This document shows, piece by piece, positions 1 through 8,660 of a stretch of 64,000 nt of DNA (position 1 is the first letter of the stretch; every line of letters starts with the position of its first letter). The position numbers were made by a program, and so were the translations under genes. This DNA is from Seonamhaeicola aphaedonensis. Lineage in GTDB: Bacteria; Bacteroidota; Bacteroidia; Flavobacteriales; Flavobacteriaceae. The notes beneath the pieces are model-generated. The model worked only from the letters and a program-made list of their open reading frames with translations, was not told the DNA's origin and did no database searches. The stretch is from NCBI RefSeq assembly GCF_003386195.1, contig NZ_QRDX01000001.1:496001-560000 (forward strand), written 5' to 3'.

Positions 1-1
1 T

Positions 2-697
2 GCTGTAGCAGGAAGGCATTCAGGAGGAGAAGGCGGTGTATTTGGGCCTCTCGTAAGTGTTGTTGACGTTTACAATTTTAACACCAAAACATGGTCTGTT
101 TTAAAAAATAACATACCAACGCCAAGAGCGGCTCCTGGAGTTGCGGTTTTTAACAATGAATTATTAGTTATGGGCGGTGAAGGTGAAGAAAAAGGACCCG
201 CCTATAAAATTGTAGAAGCTTACAATCCTAAAACTAATAAATGGACTAATAAAGCTAGTATGCACTACCCAAGACATGGCACTCAAGCGATACTATCAGG
301 CGAAGGTATTTATATAGCTGCAGGCTCTCCAAAAAGAGGTGGTGGCAGACAATTAAATATGGAAGTTTATAATGTAGATAACCCTAATGGAACACCTTTA
401 ACCGCTTCTTATTTAACAGCTCCCGAAAAAGTTCAGATTTCAAAAGGGTCTTCAATAGAAATTAAGGTAAAAAATGAAGGTGGTAATACGGGTAGTTTTA
501 TTACTTCAGTTCAAATAGCTGGAGTAGACGCCAATGCTTTCAAAATAGAATCAAATCATAATCATACATTAATTGACAGCAATATTGAATTCAGAATAAA
601 AGTTAGCCACTTAACAAAAGTTATTGGAGAAACTGCCGATTTAGAAATCAATTACAATGGCAACGCTAAAAAAATTATTAATCTGGTAAGTCACTAA
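2..697 (+). CDS. Kelch-repeat protein, 5' end outside window
   Basis: The frame is open from base 2, so the start lies upstream of the window. The visible part begins inside a kelch-type beta-propeller blade. It shows the glycine pairs, the conserved aromatic spacing (VDVYNFNTKTW, then VEAYNPKTNKW) and the VMGGEGEE turn typical of kelch blades. The last about 95 residues (from APEKVQISKG) leave the propeller and look like an immunoglobulin-like beta-sandwich of the kind that ends many Bacteroidota surface proteins. I see no T9SS sorting domain at the C-terminus, which ends NLVSH. The protein is probably exported, but its signal peptide is not in view. Substrate unknown. Confidence 0.75.
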   Translation, partial: AVAGRHSGGEGGVFGPLVSVVDVYNFNTKTWSVLKNNIPTPRAAPGVAVFNNELLVMGGEGEEKGPAYKIVEAYNPKTNKWTNKASMHYPRHGTQAILSGEGIYIAAGSPKRGGGRQLNMEVYNVDNPNGTPLTASYLTAPEKVQISKGSSIEIKVKNEGGNTGSFITSVQIAGVDANAFKIESNHNHTLIDSNIEFRIKVSHLTKVIGETADLEINYNGNAKKIINLVSH

Positions 698-706
698 AAT
701 TTCACG

Positions 707-714
707 TACTTTTG
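707..714 (+). promoter_or_regulatory. Candidate -7 promoter element for fabD
   Basis: TACTTTTG matches the Bacteroidota -7 consensus TAnnTTTG exactly and lies 23 bases before the fabD start, immediately after the kelch gene stop. The -33 box is not convincing. Confidence 0.45.
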
Positions 715-737
715 CCACACTAAAAAAACGAACTTAA

Positions 738-1619
738 ATGAACGCATATATATTTCCTGGTCAAGGTGCTCAATTCTCTGGAATGGGACTAGATCTTTAT
801 GAACAATCTGCTGAGGCACAAGAATTATTTGAACAAGCCAACAATATATTAGGTTTCAATATTACAGACATCATGTTTGAAGGTTCTACTGATGATTTAA
901 AAGAAACTAAAGTCACTCAACCAGCTATCTTTTTGCATTCAGTGATTTTAGCTAAAACTTTGGGTGATTCCTTTAAACCAGATATGGTTGCAGGACATTC
1001 ACTTGGTGAGTTTTCTGCTTTGGTAGCTAATGGCACATTAAACTTTGAAGATGGTTTAAAATTAGTTTCACAACGTGCCATGGCTATGCAAAAAGCTTGT
1101 GAATTACAGCCAAGTACTATGGCTGCTGTTTTAGGTTTAGATGATGATATTGTTGAAAAGGTTTGTGCTTCTACTGATGGTGTGGTAGTTGCAGCTAACT
1201 ATAATTGCCCAGGACAATTAGTAATTTCTGGTGAAATTGAAGCCATTAACAAAGCTTGCGAAACCTTAAAGGAGTTAGGTGCACGAAGAGCTCTGGTACT
1301 ACCTGTTGGAGGCGCGTTTCACTCGCCTTTAATGGAGCCTGCACGTGAGGAATTGGCAGCCGCTATTGAAAGCACTACATTTAAGAAACCAAAATGCCCT
1401 ATTTATCAAAATGTGACCGCTAATGCTGTTACAGATGAAACGGCAATAAAAATCAATCTAATTTCTCAATTAACAGCACCTGTTCGTTGGACACAATCTG
1501 TTCAGCAAATGATTGCTGATGGAGCTACATTATTCACAGAAGTTGGTCCTGGTAAAGTACTACAAGGTTTGGTTAAAAAAATTAATAGAGAATCTGAAGT
1601 TGCCTCGGCTACTTTATAA
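738..1619 (+). CDS. fabD: Malonyl-CoA:ACP transacylase
   Basis: FabD moves the malonyl group from CoA to acyl carrier protein, supplying the extender unit for type II fatty acid synthesis in the cytoplasm. The 293-residue length is usual for the family. The N-terminal FPGQGAQ motif (residues 6-12), the nucleophile elbow GHSLGEFSAL with catalytic Ser88, the catalytic His195 in GGAFHSPLME and the C-terminal GPGKVL motif are all present. No Shine-Dalgarno sequence precedes the ATG, as is normal in this phylum. lspA follows after 10 bases and is probably cotranscribed. Confidence 0.97.
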   Translation: MNAYIFPGQGAQFSGMGLDLYEQSAEAQELFEQANNILGFNITDIMFEGSTDDLKETKVTQPAIFLHSVILAKTLGDSFKPDMVAGHSLGEFSALVANGTLNFEDGLKLVSQRAMAMQKACELQPSTMAAVLGLDDDIVEKVCASTDGVVVAANYNCPGQLVISGEIEAINKACETLKELGARRALVLPVGGAFHSPLMEPAREELAAAIESTTFKKPKCPIYQNVTANAVTDETAIKINLISQLTAPVRWTQSVQQMIADGATLFTEVGPGKVLQGLVKKINRESEVASATL

Positions 1620-1629
1620 GTTTTATAAA

Positions 1630-2133
1630 ATGAAGATTTCTCGTCGGTCAGCATTCATCATTTTAACCATTATTGGCTCTATAGGCTTAGATCAAATCTC
1701 TAAAGTTTGGGTTAGGGCCCATGTAAAGGCAGGAAGTGTTTCTGAAATTTTTGGAGATTATTTTACGTTACATAATGTTGAAAATAAGGGTGCTTTTTTA
1801 GGTATGGGTAGTGATTTAAATGAAACACTTAGAGTTGTTCTCTTATTAATTCTTCCAGTGGTTGTTTTGGGACTTGTGCTTAGATATGTGTTTAAAGATA
1901 AAAGTTTAGGCAATTGGTCACTTTTTGCATTTGCCAGTATTATTGGTGGAGGTATAGCTAATGTTTATGATCGTTTTGTTTACGGAAGCGTTACTGATTT
2001 CTGGCACATTAAATTAACTGACACATTAAGAACTGGCATTTTTAATGTGGCCGATGTATTTGTAAGCACAGGAATGATTATTCTAGTTTTTATTGCACTG
2101 TTTAAAAAAAAACATAAAGAAGTAAAACAATAA
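1630..2133 (+). CDS. lspA: Lipoprotein signal peptidase (signal peptidase II)
   Basis: LspA cleaves the signal peptide of diacylglyceryl-modified prolipoproteins in the inner membrane. I place the start at the ATG beginning MKISRRSAF. The frame is open further upstream, but that would overlap fabD by more than 100 bases and add an unrelated hydrophilic tail. The resulting 167 residues fit the family and give four hydrophobic segments. The catalytic aspartates sit in the two family motifs, GGGIANVYDRFVYGSVTDF and FNVADVFV. Many lipoproteins are encoded in this window, so substrates are plentiful. A symmetrical terminator follows directly. Confidence 0.95.
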   Translation: MKISRRSAFIILTIIGSIGLDQISKVWVRAHVKAGSVSEIFGDYFTLHNVENKGAFLGMGSDLNETLRVVLLLILPVVVLGLVLRYVFKDKSLGNWSLFAFASIIGGGIANVYDRFVYGSVTDFWHIKLTDTLRTGIFNVADVFVSTGMIILVFIALFKKKHKEVKQ

Positions 2134-2162
2134 AAACGGACTAAAAATTTTTAATCCGTTTT
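2133..2162. terminator. Bidirectional terminator between lspA and galE
   Basis: An A-rich/T-rich inverted repeat with arms AAAACGGA and TCCGTTTT around an A/T centre lies just after the lspA stop and 27 bases beyond the convergent galE stop. It can serve both strands. Confidence 0.7.
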
Positions 2163-2189
2163 AAAGTTGTAAAGTGTTATATAAAAATA

Positions 2190-3209
2190 TTAACCTCTCA
2201 CTTTTTGCTCCCACTTCCAAGCAGAAAGCATGGCTTCATCTAAAGATAATTGCGTTTTCCAACCCAACTCTTCATTAGCATTGGTAGTATCGGCATAAGC
2301 AGCCGTTATATCACCCTCACGTCTTCCTACAATTTTATAATTTAACTTTTTGCCAGAAACACGTTCAAATGACTTTATAACTTCTAAAACAGAACTTCCC
2401 TTTCCAGTTCCTAAATTAAAAGTTTCATAAGAAGCTTTGTTTTTGTTTTTTAACAATCTTTCCAAAGCGACAACATGCGCTTTCGCCAAATCTACTACGT
2501 GAATATAATCTCGAATACAAGTACCATCTGGTGTTGGGTAATCATCTCCAAAAACAGATAGCTGTTCTCTAATACCAATAGCCGTTTGTGTTATGAATGG
2601 CACTAAATTTTGCGGAACTCCTATGGGTAACTCACCAATCTCTGTTGAAGGATGGGCACCAATGGGGTTAAAATAGCGTAGGGCAATAGCTTTCAAAGTT
2701 GATACTACCTTGCAAGTATCTCTAATAATTTCTTCTCCAATTTGTTTGGTATTCCCATAAGGAGACTCGGCTTGTTTTACTGGAGCGCTTTCAGTTATAG
2801 GCAACTCATCGGCTTGTCCATATACAGTACAAGAAGAACTAAATATAAAACTAGCTTCAGGAAGCTTTTTTAACTCTTTTAACAGATAAACCAGTGTTCC
2901 AATATTGTTTTCATAATATAGTAAAGGTTTTTGTACACTCTCACCAACCGCTTTACTAGCTGCAAAGTGAATCACACCTTTTATATCACTATGCTTTTTA
3001 AAAAAAGCTGCTACAGTATCTTTTTCCTTTAAATCAATTTTTTCAAAAATTGGGGTTTTACCTGTTATGGTCGTAATCCCGTCAAGTACCTTTTCTGAGG
3101 AATTTGATAAGTCATCAATAATCACCACTTCATAACCTGCCTCTTGCAATTCTACAACGGTATGAGACCCAATAAAACCTAAACCACCGGTTACTAATAT
3201 TTTATCCAT
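2190..3209 (-). CDS. galE: UDP-glucose 4-epimerase
   Basis: An extended short-chain dehydrogenase/reductase of 339 residues. It shows the NAD-binding GGLGFIGSH motif (residues 8-16), the FIFSSSCTVYG strand carrying the active-site serine, and the catalytic pair Tyr151/Lys155 in SPYGNTK. It interconverts UDP-glucose and UDP-galactose for surface polysaccharide or galactose use. Its start overlaps the end of the upstream aminotransferase gene by 8 bases, so the two form one minus-strand transcription unit. This suggests a role in nucleotide-sugar supply rather than galactose catabolism. UDP-N-acetylglucosamine activity cannot be excluded from the sequence. Confidence 0.92.
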   Translation of the reverse strand: MDKILVTGGLGFIGSHTVVELQEAGYEVVIIDDLSNSSEKVLDGITTITGKTPIFEKIDLKEKDTVAAFFKKHSDIKGVIHFAASKAVGESVQKPLLYYENNIGTLVYLLKELKKLPEASFIFSSSCTVYGQADELPITESAPVKQAESPYGNTKQIGEEIIRDTCKVVSTLKAIALRYFNPIGAHPSTEIGELPIGVPQNLVPFITQTAIGIREQLSVFGDDYPTPDGTCIRDYIHVVDLAKAHVVALERLLKNKNKASYETFNLGTGKGSSVLEVIKSFERVSGKKLNYKIVGRREGDITAAYADTTNANEELGWKTQLSLDEAMLSAWKWEQKVRG

Positions 3210-4356
3210 TTACAAATTTTATAACTGTTGATGTAATATATGCTATTTGTTCATCGTCCAATTCTGTATGCATTGGTAATGAAATAACTTCTTTCACTAA
3301 TTGATTAGTTATTGTAAAATCTTCCTCATTATAGCGTTCATCTAAATATGCTTTTTGCTTATGAAGAGGAATAGGGTAATAAACGCCACACGGAATCTCT
3401 TTTTCATTTAAATGTTTCACAAGAGCATCCCTATCAACTCCAACAACTCTGAGTGTATACTGATGAAAGACATGACAGTCACAATAATCACAAATTGTGT
3501 CACAATTATTAGAAGTTTGAGGAACTATTATTGAGCTAATACCTTTAAACGCTTCATTATATTTTTTCGCTGCACGCTGTCTAGCTTTATTATAAGTATC
3601 TAAGTGTGGTAATTTGGCATCTAAAACAGCTGCTTGAATACTATCTAATCTGGAATTAACACCAACCACATCATGATGATAACGCTCATACATTCCATGA
3701 TTTACAATACCTCTAATTGTATGCGCTAAGGCATCATTATTAGTAAAAATAGCACCACCATCACCATAACAACCCAAATTTTTTGATGGAAAAAAGGACG
3801 TGGCACCAACATCACCAATAGTGCCTGCCTTAACTTTTTCTCCATTGGTGTAAGTGTAGTTAGCTCCAATAGCCTGAGCATTATCTTCAATTACATATAA
3901 ATCATGTGCTTTAGCAATTTCCATAATGGCTTCCATATTGGCACACTGACCAAACAAATGCACAGGAACAATGGCTTTTGTTTTTGGTGTAATAGCCTTT
4001 TTGATGGCTTCAATATTAATATTAAAATCATCTGGGTTTACATCAACCAAAACTGGTGTTAGGTTCAACAAAGCAATTACCTCAACAGTAGCAGCAAAAG
4101 TAAAGTCTGCAGTTATGACCTCATCTCCAGGTTTTAAACCTAGTCCCATCATAGCAATTTGTAAGGCATCGGTACCATTGGCACAAGGTATGACATGTTT
4201 AACACCTAAATAGGTTTCTAAATTTTTTTGAAACTCATGAACCTTAGGTCCATTTATAAAAAAAGCTGAATCAATGACCTCTTGAATAGAGGGGTTTACA
4301 ACATCTTTAATACCGTTGTACTGACCTTTGAGGTCAACCATTTGAATTTTCTTCAT
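3202..4356 (-). CDS. DegT/DnrJ/EryC1/StrS sugar aminotransferase
   Basis: A PLP-dependent nucleotide-sugar aminotransferase of 384 residues. Lys192 in FFPSKNLGCYGDGG is the expected Schiff-base lysine. VIEDNAQAIGA supplies the PLP-pyridine aspartate, and NSRLDSIQAAVL is the usual family signature. Such enzymes aminate keto-sugars for LPS O-antigen or other glycans. An unusual feature is a cysteine cluster (Cys285, 289, 292 and 294) just before the conserved HVFHQYTLRV strand, which most family members lack. The gene overlaps galE by 8 bases. It is divergent from waaA, with a 115-base gap. Confidence 0.9.
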   Translation of the reverse strand: MKKIQMVDLKGQYNGIKDVVNPSIQEVIDSAFFINGPKVHEFQKNLETYLGVKHVIPCANGTDALQIAMMGLGLKPGDEVITADFTFAATVEVIALLNLTPVLVDVNPDDFNINIEAIKKAITPKTKAIVPVHLFGQCANMEAIMEIAKAHDLYVIEDNAQAIGANYTYTNGEKVKAGTIGDVGATSFFPSKNLGCYGDGGAIFTNNDALAHTIRGIVNHGMYERYHHDVVGVNSRLDSIQAAVLDAKLPHLDTYNKARQRAAKKYNEAFKGISSIIVPQTSNNCDTICDYCDCHVFHQYTLRVVGVDRDALVKHLNEKEIPCGVYYPIPLHKQKAYLDERYNEEDFTITNQLVKEVISLPMHTELDDEQIAYITSTVIKFVNG

Positions 4357-4471
4357 CTGAAAAAATTACAACTCAAAGTATTGAGTTTATAAGCTACGAA
4401 ATTACAAAAAACGCGAAGCTTAACCAATGAATTTAACCAAAGAAATGTATTTTAGCAGCAAATAAATAATA

Positions 4472-5707
4472 TTGAGTTTTCTTTATAACATTGGTATTAA
4501 TTTCACTAATTATGGTTTAAAATGTGTAGCGCATTTTAACCAAAAAATTAAATTAGGCGTATACGGAAGAGCTAAAACCTTTTACCTTTTGGAAAACTCC
4601 ATAACCAAGAATGATAAGACTCTATGGTTTCATTGTGCATCTTTAGGTGAGTACGAACAAGGTCTTCCTGTTTTTAAGGCATTGAGAAAACATTATGTAA
4701 ATCATAAAATTGTACTCAGCTTTTTCTCTCCTTCTGGTTTTGAAATACGAAAGAATTCACCTATCGCAGATTTAGTTGTTTATTTACCCATTGATACACC
4801 AAAAAATGCAAAACGCTTTTTAGACATCGTCAATCCTGTACTCACCATTTTTGTTAAATATGATATTTGGCCAAATTTCTTAAACACTTTAAAAAAAAGA
4901 CAACTAAAAGCCATCTTAATTTCAGCAAGTTTTAGAAGAAATCAATCTTATTTTAAGTTTTATGGCAAAAACTTGAGAAAGGCGCTTTTTGCTTTTCAAC
5001 ACATCTTTACTCAAAATGAAATATCTAAAACACTGCTCAATTCTATAAATTATAAAAATGTAACTGTTTCTGGAGATACTCGTTTTGATAGAGTGTTAGA
5101 TCAACTTAAACAAGACAATACATTAGATTTTGTTGAAGAATTTAAAGCCAACAAAGTATGTGTGGTTGCTGGTAGTACATGGCCAGAAGGCGAAGCTTTT
5201 TTTATAGACTTTATAAACTCAAATATCTCAAATGAATTAAAATTTATTATTGCACCACACAATATTAAATCAAATCAAATAAACAGCTTAAAAGAAAAAC
5301 TACACACTAAAACCGTTTTATTTTCTGAAAAAGAAAATGAAAACTTAAGAGAAGCCCAGATTTTTATTATTGATACTGTTGGTATCCTCTCTAAAATTTA
5401 CAGCTATGCGAGTATAGCTTATGTTGGAGGCGCTTTGGGAAACACAGGATTACACAACACTTTAGAACCAGCTGTATTTGGCGTTCCTATAATTATAGGA
5501 AATCATCATCATAAATTTCCTGAAGCAAAAGCTATGATTGATAAGGGTGGTATGTTCTCGGTTTCAAATCATAAAGATTTCACTTTGATTCTCAATAAAC
5601 TAGCCAAAGAAAGTGACTTTCGAGTAAAAAGCGGGTCAAAAAACAGAGAATATATTGAGGAAAACAAAGGAGCTGTCATCCAAATCCTCAACTATTTACG
5701 TATATAA
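4472..5707 (+). CDS. waaA: 3-deoxy-D-manno-octulosonic acid (Kdo) transferase
   Basis: A GT30 glycosyltransferase that adds Kdo to lipid A precursor at the inner membrane. The 411 residues show a N-terminal membrane-anchoring region, the FHCASLGEYEQG motif with the presumed catalytic Glu60, GDTRFDRV, the nucleotide-sugar region GSTWPEGE, YVGGALGNTGLHNTLEP and GNHHHKFPEA. The best start is a TTG giving MSFLYNIGIN, the usual flavobacterial N-terminus, as no ATG lies in a suitable place. Gene order with galE and the aminotransferase fits a cell-envelope glycan neighbourhood. Confidence 0.94.
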   Translation: MSFLYNIGINFTNYGLKCVAHFNQKIKLGVYGRAKTFYLLENSITKNDKTLWFHCASLGEYEQGLPVFKALRKHYVNHKIVLSFFSPSGFEIRKNSPIADLVVYLPIDTPKNAKRFLDIVNPVLTIFVKYDIWPNFLNTLKKRQLKAILISASFRRNQSYFKFYGKNLRKALFAFQHIFTQNEISKTLLNSINYKNVTVSGDTRFDRVLDQLKQDNTLDFVEEFKANKVCVVAGSTWPEGEAFFIDFINSNISNELKFIIAPHNIKSNQINSLKEKLHTKTVLFSEKENENLREAQIFIIDTVGILSKIYSYASIAYVGGALGNTGLHNTLEPAVFGVPIIIGNHHHKFPEAKAMIDKGGMFSVSNHKDFTLILNKLAKESDFRVKSGSKNREYIEENKGAVIQILNYLRI

Positions 5708-5815
5708 ATAGGTTTTGTGTTAAAAGTTTAACAGAATTATTTCAATATTAACACAAGCCTATTATGTTAGTAATCAATTATTTAAAGCCCATTAATTAAC
5801 ACTAAAACAAAGATT

Positions 5816-6112
5816 ATGAAAAAACTAATTTTAAGTACTGCTATTTTATTGGCTATGAGTTTCTCTCTAACTTCTTGTAGAGACACTAAAAAAGCAGAAG
5901 AGACTCAAAATGCTGTTGAAGAAACTATGAATGATGCAGCCGAAGCTGTTGAAGAAACTGCAAGTGACGCCGCTGACGCTTTAGAGGAGGCTAACGATGC
6001 CGTTGATGCTGCCGAAGAAGTTGTTGAAGAAGCTGCTGAAGCTACTGGTGAGGCTATAGACAATGCTGCTGAAGCTGCAAAAGGTAAAATAAACGAAGCT
6101 ACAGGACACTAA
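5816..6112 (+). CDS. Small Ala/Glu-rich lipoprotein, LEA/apolipoprotein-like
   Basis: A 98-residue protein with a lipoprotein signal peptide (lipobox LTSC, Cys21). The rest is almost entirely Ala, Glu, Asp, Val and Asn. The acidic part runs in overlapping units such as AEAVEETASDAADALEE and AAEEVVEEAAEATGEA, which would form long amphipathic helices like those of LEA or YtxH/apolipophorin-like proteins. It has no cysteine after the lipobox and no aromatic residue outside the signal peptide. It may be a periplasmic membrane- or protein-protecting factor, but that is inference. A strong terminator follows at once, so it is probably monocistronic. Confidence 0.8.
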   Translation: MKKLILSTAILLAMSFSLTSCRDTKKAEETQNAVEETMNDAAEAVEETASDAADALEEANDAVDAAEEVVEEAAEATGEAIDNAAEAAKGKINEATGH

Positions 6113-6132
6113 TTGTAAACTCTTTTAAGATT

Positions 6133-6159
6133 AAAAAGCAGCCCATGGGCTGCTTTTTT
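6133..6159 (+). terminator. Rho-independent terminator of the Ala/Glu-rich lipoprotein gene
   Basis: A perfect GC-rich stem GCAGCC with a CATG loop and GGCTGC return arm, flanked by AAAAA and TTTTTT. Confidence 0.85.
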
Positions 6160-6180
6160 GTATCTAAAACCCCTAGTACA

Positions 6181-7338
6181 TTAGTTATTTACCAACTTAA
6201 CTTCCAAAGGATTATTTAATTTTATAGCAAAATCTTGCAAATACTGTTCCCAAGCATTCTGATTCTTAAACTGGTTACTTTTGCTCCAAGTAAAACCAGC
6301 ATAATAGACTACTTTATTGTTTATTACTTTTAAGTGCATAAAAGCATTACTCAAATCCTTTTGATCTGTTTCGTACTTTTCTGTACTCATAAAATAGACG
6401 GGAGTAGTAACTATGGCTGTTCCTAATTCGGCATCATCATGTGGTTGCCAATAGTTCAACCAAGTTTCTTCATTGTGAGAAGTAACCACACCATCTTTTT
6501 CGTGTAACGTTAAACCAGCAGAAACACTATCAACACCTTCAATGGAAATTTCAAATTTTGACAAGTTGTTACCATAATCTAAGGATATTTTCTTAGACTC
6601 TTTAATTAATCTATCTCCTGCTTCCCAAGTGCCATAGTCCAAAATAAAACTGGTTCTTATTGGCCCAGTAGTTATGGTCTTATAGCTTAAAAAGTTTTTT
6701 GAAATATAGAACGTACTGTCCTTTTTGTAAGCTATACCTCCAACACCTCTACTACTTCCTACATGAAAATTATCTAACCCTTCACCTGTATCCTTATGAT
6801 AACTACCCGTCTTTTCGGTGTATTTCTTATACCACTTATCAATTATGGAGTATTCTACTCGCTTCAACCAAGCGTCTATGCCGCTAGATAAGGTACCTTC
6901 CTTAAGTTTATTTTCAAACCTGTATTGTGCATCAGGCCCGTAAGTTCTAAAAGCTACTCTATCATTTTCCCAAGCGTAATCATCAGTTCGCTCAGGAACG
7001 AATCTAGAATAGCAAACTGCTGCTACACTATCGACAGAGACCTCAGTGATTTTATAATTCTTTGTGGCTCCAGCGGGCACATTTGGTTGAAACAACAAAA
7101 CATCATTGACACCGTCGCCATTATCATCAACTAACTGAGACGCTAATATTTCATCAGTCTCTATATCTTTAATACCCAAACCTTCAAGACTCTCTAAACC
7201 TAAAAAGGATTTAGAAAGCTCTACTGTTTCATATTTTCTTTCTATGTCTAGGCTGTTGGTTATTTCAATGACTATCTGATTTTTTTCTTGACTACAAGAA
7301 AAAAATAATAATACCAAAAATAATTTTAGAACTTTCAT
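6181..7338 (-). CDS. DUF4861 family lipoprotein, uronate utilisation
   Basis: A lipoprotein of 385 residues from the ATG at 7338 (MKVLKLFLVLLFFSC, lipobox Cys15). An ATG four codons upstream, at 7350, lies one base after the kduI stop and is an alternative start. The body matches my memory of the DUF4861 family, with EIENS-like beta strands near the start and an acidic DDNGDGVNDVLLFQ segment resembling a calcium loop. In Bacteroidota this family travels with pectin, alginate or glucuronan degradation genes. Its position directly behind kduI supports a periplasmic role in uronic-acid use. The exact reaction is unknown. Confidence 0.8.
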   Translation of the reverse strand: MKVLKLFLVLLFFSCSQEKNQIVIEITNSLDIERKYETVELSKSFLGLESLEGLGIKDIETDEILASQLVDDNGDGVNDVLLFQPNVPAGATKNYKITEVSVDSVAAVCYSRFVPERTDDYAWENDRVAFRTYGPDAQYRFENKLKEGTLSSGIDAWLKRVEYSIIDKWYKKYTEKTGSYHKDTGEGLDNFHVGSSRGVGGIAYKKDSTFYISKNFLSYKTITTGPIRTSFILDYGTWEAGDRLIKESKKISLDYGNNLSKFEISIEGVDSVSAGLTLHEKDGVVTSHNEETWLNYWQPHDDAELGTAIVTTPVYFMSTEKYETDQKDLSNAFMHLKVINNKVVYYAGFTWSKSNQFKNQNAWEQYLQDFAIKLNNPLEVKLVNN

Positions 7339-7351
7339 TACAGGAGACATC

Positions 7352-8191
7352 TTATCTTAAATCTGGAATATTAGCTACATCCATATCAGAATAATCTAAA
7401 TTCTCCCCTGCCATTCCCCAAATAAACGTATAGTTGCTAGTGCCTGCCCCAGAGTGAATAGACCATGGTGGTGAAATTACTGCTTGTTCATTTTGCATCC
7501 AAATATGTCTGGTTTCGTCTGTTTGCCCCATAAAATGACAAACTGATTGCCCTTCAGGAACATCTATATAAAAATACACTTCCATACGTCTATCATGAAC
7601 GTGCGCTGGCATAGTATTCCATATACTACCTGTTTTTAATGAAGTCATTCCCATTTGTAATTGACAAACATCTACCACGCTATTTACAATGTACTTTCTT
7701 AGCGTTCTGGCATTAGCTGTTTCTGGTGCACCAAGTTCAACAACTTCTACATCACTAGTTCCTATTTTTTTTGTTGGATAAGCTTTATGTGCTGGTGTTG
7801 AGTTCAAATAAAACTTAGCTGGTTTAGCAGGAGATTCACTCGAAAAAACCACTTCTTTATTCCCCTGCCCAATGTAAAGAGCCTCTCTATTATCCAAGAT
7901 ATATGAAGTTCCATCAACTAAAACCGTACCTTTCCCTCCTATGTTTATAATACCTAATTCTCTTCGCTCCAGAAAATATTCAGATTTTAATTGATCTACA
8001 GTTTCTAATACGACATCATTTACTGGAACAACACCAGCAGTCATAAACCTATCATAATGTGAATAAACCCAATTTATACCATCAACTGTCATGACATCTT
8101 CTATTAAAAACTCATTTCTTAGTTCTTGAGTATCCATTTTTTTTACTTCCCTTGGGGAAGCTGCGTAGCGCACTTCACTATTTTTAACCAT
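7352..8191 (-). CDS. kduI: 5-keto-4-deoxyuronate isomerase
   Basis: KduI is a cupin-type zinc enzyme that isomerises 4-deoxy-L-threo-5-hexosulose uronate to 2,5-diketo-3-deoxygluconate, a step after polysaccharide lyases act on pectin or related uronans. The 279 residues fit the family. The zinc site is visible as MPAHVHDRRMEVYFY (His-x-His and Glu) together with the later PWSIHSG histidine. The N-terminal EVRYAASPREVK segment is characteristic. It leads a two-gene unit with the DUF4861 gene. No lyase, KduD or SusC/D pair is adjacent, so this is a detached catabolic piece, not a full utilisation locus. Confidence 0.95.
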   Translation of the reverse strand: MVKNSEVRYAASPREVKKMDTQELRNEFLIEDVMTVDGINWVYSHYDRFMTAGVVPVNDVVLETVDQLKSEYFLERRELGIINIGGKGTVLVDGTSYILDNREALYIGQGNKEVVFSSESPAKPAKFYLNSTPAHKAYPTKKIGTSDVEVVELGAPETANARTLRKYIVNSVVDVCQLQMGMTSLKTGSIWNTMPAHVHDRRMEVYFYIDVPEGQSVCHFMGQTDETRHIWMQNEQAVISPPWSIHSGAGTSNYTFIWGMAGENLDYSDMDVANIPDLR

Positions 8192-8303
8192 ATCTTAAAT
8201 AAAATTTGTTGACTGTAAAATTAGTAAATTATACCCACAATGAAAGCTTTAATCCTGATGGATTTATGTATCTTTAGATTTAATCAATAAAACTTTTATT
8301 AAC

Positions 8304-8338
8304 AAAAAAGCCTCTATCTAAAAAAGATAAAGGCTTTT
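8304..8338 (-). terminator. Terminator after the tRNA-Leu gene
   Basis: Read on the minus strand, a hairpin with arms GCCTTTATC and GATAGAGGC is followed by TTTTTTG. It lies immediately downstream of the tRNA-Leu 3' end and closes the two-tRNA transcript. Confidence 0.75.
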
Positions 8339-8339
8339 G

Positions 8340-8424
8340 TACTGAAGGCGGGACTTGAACCCGCACGGCCATAATGGCCATTGGATTTTAAGTCCAACGT
8401 GTCTACCAATTCCACCACTTCAGC
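8340..8424 (-). tRNA. tRNA-Leu (anticodon UAA)
   Basis: On the minus strand the acceptor stem GCTGAAG pairs with CTTCAGT. The D-arm contains TGGTAGAC, the anticodon loop CTTAAAA reads UAA, and the T-arm has GGTTCAAGTCC. The extended variable arm, with GGCCATTATGGCC, is expected for a class II leucine tRNA. CCA is not encoded. Confidence 0.96.
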
Positions 8425-8458
8425 ATCGCTTGATATTTTGAACTTAAGAAAGTATCAG

Positions 8459-8530
8459 AGCGAAAGACGGGATTTGAACCCGCGACCCTCACCTTGGCAA
8501 GGTGATGCTCTACCCCTGAGCTACTTTCGC
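8459..8530 (-). tRNA. tRNA-Gly (anticodon GCC)
   Basis: On the minus strand the acceptor stem GCGAAAG pairs with CTTTCGC. The anticodon stem-loop CACCTTGCCAAGGTG gives GCC, and the T-arm holds GGTTCAAATCC. The discriminator is U, as expected for bacterial tRNA-Gly. It lies 34 bases upstream of tRNA-Leu in the same transcript. Confidence 0.96.
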
Positions 8531-8601
8531 AGTATTTGTTTATGAACGTACAATCTCTCTTGATTGCGCACTAGACCATAGTTTTATCGTTCTAGCGGGT
8601 G

Positions 8602-8631
8602 CAAATTTAAAACATTTCTAGTAATTGCAAA
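8602..8631 (-). promoter_or_regulatory. Promoter of the tRNA-Gly/tRNA-Leu operon
   Basis: On the minus strand, TTTG (8628-8631) is followed after 18 bases by TAAATTTG (8602-8609), an exact TAnnTTTG match. It sits about 70 bases before the first tRNA. No protein gene lies between. Confidence 0.6.
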
Positions 8632-8660
8632 GCCTTTTATTAAAATAAATGAAATTTATT

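Noticed and set aside
1513-1629. Upstream extension of the lspA frame
   Set aside because: It overlaps fabD in another frame and adds a hydrophilic tail without family similarity. The ATG at 1630 gives the usual LspA length.
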